Source of the DNA: CAZXVU01 sp964644465 | GTDB lineage: Bacteria; Chlamydiota; Chlamydiia; Chlamydiales; SM23-39 | DNA length: 5,908 nucleotides | Direction: 5' to 3' | Assembly: GCA_964644465.1 (NCBI GenBank) | Contig: CAZXVU010000122.1 | Span: 1-5,908, forward strand | In this document: positions 1-5,358 of the stretch, piece after piece | Numbering within the stretch: position 1 is the stretch's first letter | Layout: each line of letters begins with the position of its first letter | Made by a program: the position numbers and the translations under genes | Notes under the pieces: model-generated | The model's input: only the letters and a program-made list of their open reading frames with translations | What the model was told of the DNA's origin: nothing | Database searches by the model: none

Positions 1-233
1 AAAAGAACATCACCATCCTCACCCAAAAGGCTGTCTTTACCAATAGCCGCCTTGAGGGGATCACTGTGCGCAAAGATTCAGCATCCAAAAGCAAACAAGT
101 GATCGAACTTAAGCAAAAGACCCTGGTCAACGGCTCCATCCATTTCGAGTCTGGCAAAGGGGAGGTCATCGTCTATCCCGGCTCCCAAGTACTTGGCCCC
201 GTCACTGGCGGCAAAGTGATCAAAAAGTCGTAA
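1..233 (+). CDS. C-terminal fragment of a beta-solenoid-like hypothetical protein (5' end outside window)
   Basis: An open frame enters at the left edge (first full codon at base 3) and ends with TAA at 231-233, giving 76 visible residues. The tail reads as short beta-strand repeats with regular Gly turns: VNGSIHFESGKGEVIVYPGS, then QVLGPVTGGKVIKKS. This 'V-x-G-x-I-x-F-x-x-G-x-G-x-V' pattern followed by a 'G-x-V-x-G-G-K-V' end is typical of right-handed beta-solenoid or polymer-forming (bactofilin-like) C-termini. That assignment is from pattern only; the N-terminal part needed to name the family is missing. No signal peptide or start can be judged. A basic Lys-rich end (KVIKKS) closes the protein. 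Base composition is higher in G+C than the following orphan genes, and the frame shows no damage. No convincing rho-independent terminator follows: only a weak A/T stem (222-227 with 240-245) and a T6 run at 241-246. Confidence 0.7.
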   Translation, partial: KNITILTQKAVFTNSRLEGITVRKDSASKSKQVIELKQKTLVNGSIHFESGKGEVIVYPGSQVLGPVTGGKVIKKS

Positions 234-339
234 GCCTCTCTTTTTTAAGCATCTAAATTATACCATCCCGTTATTCAATAATTTTCAATATATTATTCAA
301 TTTTTATGCTATAATAGTACAAAACATATTAATACTATT
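234..339. other. A+T-rich intergenic spacer
   Basis: This 106-base spacer separates the solenoid-like fragment from the 650-residue orphan. After a CT-rich start with a T6 run at 241-246 it becomes strongly A+T-rich, with repeated TATTCAA/TTTTCAA-like words at 272-300. I see no ORF, tRNA or strong hairpin. Its main content is the promoter at 307-315. Confidence 0.6.
307..315 (+). promoter_or_regulatory. Extended -10 promoter (TGCTATAAT) for the 650-residue orphan
   Basis: Bases 307-315 read TGC-TATAAT, a perfect consensus -10 with a perfect TGn extension. No good -35 box sits 16-18 bases upstream (287-292 reads AATATA), as expected for an extended -10 promoter. Transcription would start near base 322, giving a leader of only about 18 bases before the ATG at 340. 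The surroundings are very A+T-rich, so chance -10 matches are possible, but the full nine-base match at the right distance from a gene makes this credible. Confidence 0.6.
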
Positions 340-2292
340 ATGACCAGCATATATAATTTCGATAGTCTTGTAGATCGGGCATATAATGCCCTTCAACCTG
401 ACCCGACAAAAACGGCCCAGGCATGCCAGGAGCTTCAAAAAGAAGTTAACCTGAGCACTTCTTGGTTTAGCCGATTTTTGTTTTGGATCAACCCTTTTAC
501 TTCGATAGACTCCCGAATTAAAGCTGCAGTAAGAACTGCACAAGACGCTATTGCCGGCCTCAAAGCAGCCGGATCCTATATTTTTGCAAATTTCTCAAAC
601 CCACACCAAGATCATCAATTTGCCGCCATTCTTAATCAACATCTCGGCGATGACAGGACTCCCGCTAAAGTCGGCAAGCTTTGGGCCGCTTACAGGAAAC
701 CTTTTCAGAGAGCATATGAAAAAATAGCAGCTCAACCCGCCCCACCAAGTTTGAAAGAGCAATTCAAAAGTAATTATCCGAATACTTGGACAGATTTCAA
801 ATCGATGCTCTCCCAAATGCTCTACCACAAATTAGCTACAAAAGATAGACGCGCTCAAAAAGTCTTCAAAGCATATTTAAGAGGAAAAGGATATTCGAAT
901 CGTGACGTCATCAAACGAATCTTAACTTTCGCTCAAATCCACATCGAGTCTCAAGAAAGCTTTGAGAAACTCTATCCGGGTTTATGGAATGGATGGTTAG
1001 AATATTATTCTCACGATGTCTTTAAAAAACTGGCGGAAGTAGAAAATCGAAACCTCGATAAAATTTATGACCGAATCCTATTTTTCAATAATAAAGGCAA
1101 ATTCCATGTTTTCTTGAGAGACAAGAAAGGATTTAAGCAGGAAGAGATCGACGCCTTTTTAGAATTTGCAAAAACACAACCGAAACCTGCCCAATCCATT
1201 GAAGCTTACTCTGCTAAGATCTTGCGGAACTCGCCACCGATCGTGGCTGCATTCGGCTCCTTAGACAATCCAGACACCCTTATTAAGGCACAAAGAATCG
1301 AACAAACGCTCGATCAACGAGACGAGGAAATTTCCGATGAGGCTTTAGCGGAGATCTTCAAGCTTTCTAATACGATCAAAGAACAGTTAGTAGAATCTCC
1401 AGAGTATTTTAGAAAGCCTCTGCTGACCGCCCACCTTCCACTCTCTTTAAAAAATTGCATCCGTCGACAAGACAGAATCCATCAGCTAGCCAGCGTTTAC
1501 GCGGCCCGCCGATTCAGCGAATCCATGAAAGACAGATCTGCTACCCAGCCAGTAGAACGGGTGGATTTTGACAAAACTCAAACCGAAGATGACGTGCGGT
1601 TTTATACCCCCTTCATCCAAGATTCCCACCGCCTTTGCCCAATTAATATCAATGGAAAGAGATTCGAGAATTTCCAAAAGGGTAAGTACCCATTTTCGCT
1701 GCTTGGCGAACTCGGAGAACAATTGGAAGGAGACGATTTCTTGTTCGCACAGTGTATCCTTTCAACAAAGAATGTGAATGCAGCTGCGGAAATTTTTACA
1801 CAACCTTGGGAAGCAAGACCTGAATCCAGGACATTCCCTATGCGGCCAGTGCTGAAGGAATTGTTTTTGAAAACTCCCCATCAATTTCGCTTTCAAGATA
1901 CTTTTATTCTTCAGGCCCTCGTTGAGCTTCAATTAACAGATCCTCATACTGCAGTAGCGTCGCATAATAGCCCTCCCATTGCATCGCATGAAGCCCTTGT
2001 TACCTATGAATACACCAAAAAAGATGGCGAGTGGTTCCGCTCTAAACCGATGTGGTCGCTCATTGAAGATGCAGTAGAAGAAGAAATTCCTGCAGTACTG
2101 CCTCCTTCTCGAAACGATTCTAAACCGCTACGTCTAGAGCGCATAGAAGTAGAAGTCCCTGATGCAGAGGCTGTAGCCGAGCTTCTTGACGATTCAGATG
2201 TTGAAGCGGCTTTGAGAGCTCCTCCGAAAATGGCCGCTAAACCAATTCCACATAGTGCTCAATCTTCACCTCAAGCCGTAGAAGTAAGCTAA
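340..2292 (+). CDS. Orphan 650-residue protein with an internal tandem repeat; candidate host-interaction protein
   Basis: I do not recognise a family. No signal peptide is evident, and the only hydrophobic stretch (about 42-53, WFSRFLFWINPF) is short and aromatic rather than a clear membrane helix. Residues 1-135 are mostly helical. Residues 140-204 and 206-282 are two divergent copies of one repeat: each begins E-x-F-x-x-x-Y-P-x-x-W (Y146/P147/W150 and Y212/P213/W216) and ends with LRGKGY (180-185) or LRDKKGF (259-265) followed by an Ile/Leu-rich helix ending in FA. The second copy has about 13 extra residues near 240-252. Residues 415-570 look mixed alpha/beta. The tail is acidic (578-625, with EEE and DDSD), then Pro/Ala/Ser-rich and probably disordered. 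The ATG at 340 is the only sensible start, since no in-frame start lies between it and the promoter; there is no Shine-Dalgarno motif. Size, orphan status, low G+C stretches and a disordered acidic tail would fit a secreted effector, but that is conjecture. Confidence 0.85.
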   Translation: MTSIYNFDSLVDRAYNALQPDPTKTAQACQELQKEVNLSTSWFSRFLFWINPFTSIDSRIKAAVRTAQDAIAGLKAAGSYIFANFSNPHQDHQFAAILNQHLGDDRTPAKVGKLWAAYRKPFQRAYEKIAAQPAPPSLKEQFKSNYPNTWTDFKSMLSQMLYHKLATKDRRAQKVFKAYLRGKGYSNRDVIKRILTFAQIHIESQESFEKLYPGLWNGWLEYYSHDVFKKLAEVENRNLDKIYDRILFFNNKGKFHVFLRDKKGFKQEEIDAFLEFAKTQPKPAQSIEAYSAKILRNSPPIVAAFGSLDNPDTLIKAQRIEQTLDQRDEEISDEALAEIFKLSNTIKEQLVESPEYFRKPLLTAHLPLSLKNCIRRQDRIHQLASVYAARRFSESMKDRSATQPVERVDFDKTQTEDDVRFYTPFIQDSHRLCPININGKRFENFQKGKYPFSLLGELGEQLEGDDFLFAQCILSTKNVNAAAEIFTQPWEARPESRTFPMRPVLKELFLKTPHQFRFQDTFILQALVELQLTDPHTAVASHNSPPIASHEALVTYEYTKKDGEWFRSKPMWSLIEDAVEEEIPAVLPPSRNDSKPLRLERIEVEVPDAEAVAELLDDSDVEAALRAPPKMAAKPIPHSAQSSPQAVEVS

Positions 2293-2303
2293 TTCTTATT
2301 TCT
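2280..2303. other. Stem-loop spanning both convergent stop codons
   Basis: AGAAGTAAG (2280-2288) pairs with CTTATTTCT (2295-2303) over 9 positions (8 Watson-Crick plus one G-T), leaving a 6-base loop. The stem contains the last codons of the + strand gene and the stop of the - strand gene. It is A/T-rich and has no adjacent T-tract, so it is at best a weak terminator. On the - strand the G-T pair becomes a C-A mismatch, so the fold is better on the + strand transcript. Confidence 0.3.
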
Positions 2304-3138
2304 CGTTGAAGAAAACTTGGGCGATGTTATTGAAAATCACAGCTTCTCTTCGATGGATCATTGAAGCAAGTAGAATGATCTCATGAAAAAGCTCCGATGC
2401 TTCTTGAGAAAGATTCAACTCTTTTCCTTTCAATTTATCTAAAAGCTTATTTTGATCTTCAAACGATAGATCTCTGAACTGAGAGCGAATATATTCTATT
2501 GTTTCTTCTTGATCTTGAACTAATTCTGGAATCTCTTGATTTGGGTTGGAGATCAATTTGCATAGGGCTAATTTGGGGAGAAGAAGAACCAATTCAGGAG
2601 AAACATAATTCACTTCTTCTTTGTAAGCACTTTGGAAAAGCTGAATCGTTTTAGGGAAATTCATCGGAGTTGTCTGAACTAGGTGGCGGGTGGCCATCTT
2701 AAATTCCGGAACAAAGGCTCTTACAAAACTTTGATGGGCCGCTGCTGTTCTTTTCAGTCGAACCAATACTTGATTGGAGTTTCCTGCAGGAAGGGAAAGT
2801 TCCCGCTCAAGCAGTTCTAATTCTGTAATGTATTTCGCGGCAGGCAGTACTAGACGAGATATAGAGTCTGGATAGGCTTGAAATGTTTCGCCGACGCTTT
2901 CAGCTTCTCGGATATATGTATCTTTGTCAAAGACTTGGACTAAAGGAAATTTTGCAAATTGATGCAGCTCTGAAAGAGCTTTGAAATAGGTAGTCCTTAG
3001 TTCTCTGGAAGGATTTTTTTGAAATTCATAAAAACAATTTTTTACTTTACCAACGAGAGCCTCTAGTTCTTGATTTCCCTGTTCTCTTGAGGAGACAAGT
3101 AAAGAATTTGATCGAATTGCTGGTAATACTGAATACAT
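2296..3138 (-). CDS. Orphan 280-residue, predominantly alpha-helical protein
   Basis: No family is recognised. The sequence is rich in Leu, Glu, Lys and Gln and looks all-helical. Examples are amphipathic segments around 22-40 and 103-114, a helix-turn region at 205-238 (QDQEETIEYIRSQF, then DQNKLLDKLKGKELNLS) and a final helix at 246-276. There is no signal peptide; the hydrophobic run at 182-196 (ELVLLLPKLALCKLI) is too short and charged to be a convincing membrane span. The start ATG (3138-3136) is the only early Met; a partial Shine-Dalgarno (AGGA) lies only about 2 bases before it, closer than usual. The gene ends three bases from the stop of the 650-residue orphan, tail to tail. It lies 95 bases downstream of the 131-residue gene on the same strand, so the two may be cotranscribed or use a separate promoter in that gap. 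Third-position A/T preference is strong. Function is unknown. Confidence 0.83.
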   Translation of the reverse strand: MYSVLPAIRSNSLLVSSREQGNQELEALVGKVKNCFYEFQKNPSRELRTTYFKALSELHQFAKFPLVQVFDKDTYIREAESVGETFQAYPDSISRLVLPAAKYITELELLERELSLPAGNSNQVLVRLKRTAAAHQSFVRAFVPEFKMATRHLVQTTPMNFPKTIQLFQSAYKEEVNYVSPELVLLLPKLALCKLISNPNQEIPELVQDQEETIEYIRSQFRDLSFEDQNKLLDKLKGKELNLSQEASELFHEIILLASMIHRREAVIFNNIAQVFFNEK

Positions 3139-3212
3139 ATTCCTGGGCTCTTATACAACAAGCACCGAAATATTTTATCAAAGATTTTCCATTAAATAAA
3201 CATGAATGATTT

Positions 3213-3218
3213 ATTATA
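3213..3218 (-). promoter_or_regulatory. Possible -10 box (TATAAT) for the 280-residue orphan
   Basis: On the - strand the spacer between the two orphan genes contains an exact TATAAT (complement of 3213-3218). A 3/6 match to the -35 consensus (TAGATT) lies 17 bases upstream, across the stop codon of the upstream gene. The leader would be about 65-70 bases. The region is very A+T-rich, so a perfect hexamer is weak evidence by itself. Confidence 0.35.
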
Positions 3219-3233
3219 AGCTGAATGAAATTT

Positions 3234-3629
3234 TTAATCTAATTGATTAAAAATGTTTTCAATTGCTTCGCGGGTTTTTCTTCCATTTCCATCATTCACA
3301 GCGCGGACAAGTCTGTTATTAGGCAATCCTTTTTCGAAGTGATAAAAAACAGTTGTTTGAACCCGCTCGATCAGAATACCAATTTTTCTTCCTTTCGACC
3401 CTTTTGCCTTGGATCTCATTTGTTGGCAGACTCGATACAATTGATGTTTCAAAAACTTTAACGGATTGAATTCTTCAACCTTTTCATTTGTACTTTCTAC
3501 AGTTGGTTCTACGAACTGAACTCTTTTAGGCTCTTGGTTCAATCTCGCTGAACGGCGAACAGTTCTCCCATTTGAATCGAGTGTCTCTGAAATATTTTGT
3601 GTCTGGTTTGCTAGAACCGGAGATGCCAT
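3234..3629 (-). CDS. Orphan basic 131-residue protein with eukaryotic-like linear motifs
   Basis: No family is recognised. The N-terminal half (1-50) is polar and probably disordered. It contains RRSARL (25-30) followed closely by KRVQF (35-39), which matches the RVxF protein-phosphatase-1 docking pattern, and then an acidic stretch. Residues 56-100 are basic and likely folded, including the Lys/Arg cluster at 72-82 (RSKAKGSKGRK) and a beta/alpha-looking IGILIERVQTTVFYHF segment. The C-terminal segment (101-131) ends in a helix (REAIENIFNQL). There is no signal peptide or membrane helix. The start ATG (3629-3627) is supported by a good Shine-Dalgarno, AAAGGA, five bases upstream. The gene is divergent from the antiporter and precedes the 280-residue orphan on the same strand. 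The net positive charge could suit nucleic-acid binding. Function is unknown, and reading the motifs as host mimicry is inference only. Confidence 0.77.
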   Translation of the reverse strand: MASPVLANQTQNISETLDSNGRTVRRSARLNQEPKRVQFVEPTVESTNEKVEEFNPLKFLKHQLYRVCQQMRSKAKGSKGRKIGILIERVQTTVFYHFEKGLPNNRLVRAVNDGNGRKTREAIENIFNQLD

Positions 3630-3634
3630 TAGAA

Positions 3635-3640
3635 TCCTTT
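3635..3640 (-). promoter_or_regulatory. Shine-Dalgarno (AAAGGA) for the 131-residue orphan
   Basis: The complement of 3635-3640 reads AAAGGA and stands five bases before the ATG at 3629. This fixes the start of the gene and contrasts with the 650-residue orphan and the antiporter, which have no visible ribosome binding site. Confidence 0.65.
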
Positions 3641-3673
3641 AATATTAATAAAAAGCAAAAACCTTACCGAATA

Positions 3674-3687
3674 TTCTATTAATAGAA
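3674..3687. promoter_or_regulatory. 14-bp perfect palindrome in the divergent intergenic region; candidate operator
   Basis: TTCTATTAATAGAA is a perfect dyad lying between the divergent 131-residue gene (ATG at 3629) and the antiporter (ATG at 3742). On the - strand it overlaps TAGAAT (complement of 3673-3678), a 5/6 match to a -10 box about 45 bases from the 131-residue start. This position would suit a homodimeric repressor. No good -35 accompanies the -10, and A/T-rich palindromes arise by chance fairly readily. Confidence 0.3.
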
Positions 3688-3741
3688 AACCAAGAAATCC
3701 TCATCTAGATCTAAAAGATTTTTTCCGATACAACCTAATAT

Positions 3742-5157
3742 ATGTTCCTAGCACAAATCGCCAAACAACCCGCCAAGCTCGACTGCCTCAAACACCCTTC
3801 GGTGCTTGAGCTTGAGTCTTTGACGTTTACCCCTTTCCATCTAATTGCATTGATTTTGTTTATTTGCGCGGTGATCCATACCTTTTCCGTTCTCCAAATA
3901 CACAAATGGGCTCGCACTTTAGAACTCAAACAAATGGCAGGGCGAGCAGGCAGAAGGCATGAAAGAAGCTTCACTGTACATACGCTCTATTTCCTCTCCG
4001 AAGTAGAAGTCGTTTTCGCATTCTGGGCGATCCCTCTTTTCATCATAATGGCGATTTTCAATGGCTGGACAGTGGCTTTGGAATATATAAATACGCGCGA
4101 TTATACAGAGCCTCTTTTTGTGGTAGTGATCCTTTGCATGGCCTCTACCCGGCCAATCGTCCATGCTGCGGAAACTCTCATTCATTGGGCCGCAAAAAGC
4201 CTAGGCGGTACCCTTTCTGCCTGGTGGTTCACTCTCTTGACTGTTGGCCCATTGCTAGGCTCCTTAATCACAGAAGCGGGAGCGATGGCGCTTTGCGCGC
4301 TTCTCCTTTCCAAGCAATTTTATCAATATCATCCCAGTTCGAAGCTTGCCTATGCCACCATCGCGCTTCTTTTTGTGAATATCTCCGTCGGGGGCGTCCT
4401 TACCGATTTTGCCTCTCCAGCAGTTTTGATTTTAGCCCATTGCTGGCATTGGACAACGCTCGACATGTTCACCGATTTCGGCTGGAAAGCGGCGTTGGGG
4501 ATTGTGATCAGCAATCTTCTCTATTGGATCTATTTTCGGAAGGAATTGCGGGAACTCAATGTACGGAAAAGAGCTCATGGCGTTTTGATGGCCCATGTCC
4601 ATCGCAAAGAAATGCCGATCCCCGTTTGGATCACAGTTGTACATATGCTATTTATGGCTTGGATCGTGGTTGTGGCCCATTATCCAGCTATTTTTATCGC
4701 GAGTTTTCTCTTTTTTGTGGGCTTCCATGTTGCAACGCGGGCGCATCAATCCTCTTTTCAGCTTGCAAGGCCTCTCCTGGTCGGACTCTTCTTAGCCGGC
4801 CTGGTCGTGCATGGAGGATTGCAAGGCTGGTGGGTGGTTTCGATTTTGCAAGGACTGTCGCCCCTTGCGGTCATGGGAGTAGCAATCGCCCTCACTGGCT
4901 TTAACGACAATACGGCGATCTCGTATCTTACGACCCTGGTTCCAAATTGGGGAGAAATTTATGAATATGCGGTTTTCACGGGAGTGATTGCAGGCGGCGG
5001 TCTGACGGTGATCGCGAATGCGCCGAATCCAGCAGGGTATGCGATCCTCAAAAAGCACTTTGAGCATGGGATCCGGCCTCTCAAACTTTTGATGGCAGCG
5101 CTGATCCCGACTGTGATCCTCTATCTCGTCTTCTACTTCTTCGGTCCGTTGTTTTAG
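3742..5157 (+). CDS. Putative Na+/H+ antiporter, PF07399-like, ion-transporter superfamily
   Basis: A 471-residue polytopic inner-membrane protein with roughly ten or more hydrophobic spans (for example 31-50, 90-107, 124-134, 160-190, 203-232, 250-264, 293-312, 315-330, 343-358, 365-385, 405-427, 446-468). It would exchange Na+ for H+, but substrate and direction are inferred from family resemblance. The first half has TEAGAMAL (177-184) followed by GGVLTDFASPAVLI (217-230). The second half has GFNDNTAISYL (386-396) followed by GGGLTVIANAPNPAG (418-432). These paired 'polar-break helix plus GG-x-LT' elements match the two-fold repeat of NhaD/ArsB-type transporters; E178 and N388-D389-N390 are the likely ion-site region. 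A cytoplasmic basic loop lies at 265-290. The start at 3742 leaves a 30-residue polar N-terminus before the first span, with no Shine-Dalgarno. A small cytosolic loop at 60-75 is Arg/Gly-rich. The frame is intact, and G+C is higher than in the orphan genes to its left. It converges on the zinc-ribbon gene across the 193-bp dyad element. Confidence 0.92.
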   Translation: MFLAQIAKQPAKLDCLKHPSVLELESLTFTPFHLIALILFICAVIHTFSVLQIHKWARTLELKQMAGRAGRRHERSFTVHTLYFLSEVEVVFAFWAIPLFIIMAIFNGWTVALEYINTRDYTEPLFVVVILCMASTRPIVHAAETLIHWAAKSLGGTLSAWWFTLLTVGPLLGSLITEAGAMALCALLLSKQFYQYHPSSKLAYATIALLFVNISVGGVLTDFASPAVLILAHCWHWTTLDMFTDFGWKAALGIVISNLLYWIYFRKELRELNVRKRAHGVLMAHVHRKEMPIPVWITVVHMLFMAWIVVVAHYPAIFIASFLFFVGFHVATRAHQSSFQLARPLLVGLFLAGLVVHGGLQGWWVVSILQGLSPLAVMGVAIALTGFNDNTAISYLTTLVPNWGEIYEYAVFTGVIAGGGLTVIANAPNPAGYAILKKHFEHGIRPLKLLMAALIPTVILYLVFYFFGPLF

Positions 5158-5165
5158 TAAAAAAG

Positions 5166-5358
5166 AACAGGATATGCAGGATCAACCGCTATGCGGCTGC
5201 AGGATCCGCTACCCCAAAATGAAACATTTTGGGGACCCATTAGCGGGCAAGATTGGAAATTTTTTTATCCTGCCGGCGCATGGGCCCAAAAATTGCTTCA
5301 ATTTTTGGGGCGCCGATCCTCTCGCTGCATTTTGCAGCGAAATCCTGCATATCCTGTT
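5166..5358. repeat. 193-bp complex dyad element: 17-bp terminal inverted repeats enclosing four hairpins
   Basis: AACAGGATATGCAGGAT (5166-5182) is the perfect inverse of 5342-5358. Inside are four hairpins, each with a 3-base loop. H1: CCGC/GCGG at 5186-5196, 4 bp. H2: 5212-5234, 10 bp, with an outer 6-bp stem CCGCTA/TAGCGG at 5206-5211 and 5241-5246. H3: 5285-5309, 11 bp, with an outer 6-bp stem CGGCGC/GCGCCG at 5274-5279 and 5310-5315. H4: TCGCTGCA/TGCAGCGA at 5322-5340, 8 bp. The left and right halves are also imperfect inverted copies, for example CCCAT 5236-5240 with ATGGG 5280-5284, AGGAT 5201-5205 with ATCCT 5316-5320, and 7 of 8 positions of 5246-5253 with 5267-5274. The centre is the A/T stretch near 5257-5266. 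GCAGGATC recurs directly at 5176 and 5199. No target-site duplication is visible, and no T-tract follows a stem closely enough to make a canonical terminator. A MITE-like or BIME-like repeat is most likely; a structured RNA or bidirectional terminator is possible. Confidence 0.85.
5176..5206. repeat. Direct repeat GCAGGATC within the dyad element
   Basis: GCAGGATC occurs at 5176-5183 and again at 5199-5206. In both places it is followed at once or after two bases by CCGCT (5186-5190 and 5206-5210). The duplicated word flanks hairpin H1, and its inverse (ATCC-TGC or ATCCT) appears at 5316-5320 and 5342-5348, so the same core word marks the base of each hairpin in the element. Confidence 0.7.

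Noticed and set aside
222..246. Terminator after the solenoid-like fragment (AAAAAG/CTTTTT stem with T-run)
   Set aside because: The stem is only six mostly A-T pairs with a 12-base loop, too weak to call.
304..543. Small - strand open frame overlapping the start of the 650-residue gene
   Set aside because: It is a shadow of the long + strand gene and crosses that gene's promoter. The composition is not protein-like.
4134..4904. 256-residue open frame on the + strand inside the antiporter gene
   Set aside because: It lies wholly within the antiporter in another frame. Its translation is rich in Cys, Ser, Arg and His with no domain pattern, while the antiporter frame shows clear membrane helices and family motifs.
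5206..5266. Canonical rho-independent terminator for the antiporter
   Set aside because: Hairpin H2 is strong, but the T7 run at 5260-5266 is 13 bases after the outer stem rather than adjacent. The structure may still impede transcription but is not the classical form.
5166..5358. Integron attC site
   Set aside because: The ends do not carry the RYYYAAC and GTTRRRY core sites (GTT is followed by TACA). The 193-bp length exceeds the usual attC range, and no integrase or gene cassette is nearby.
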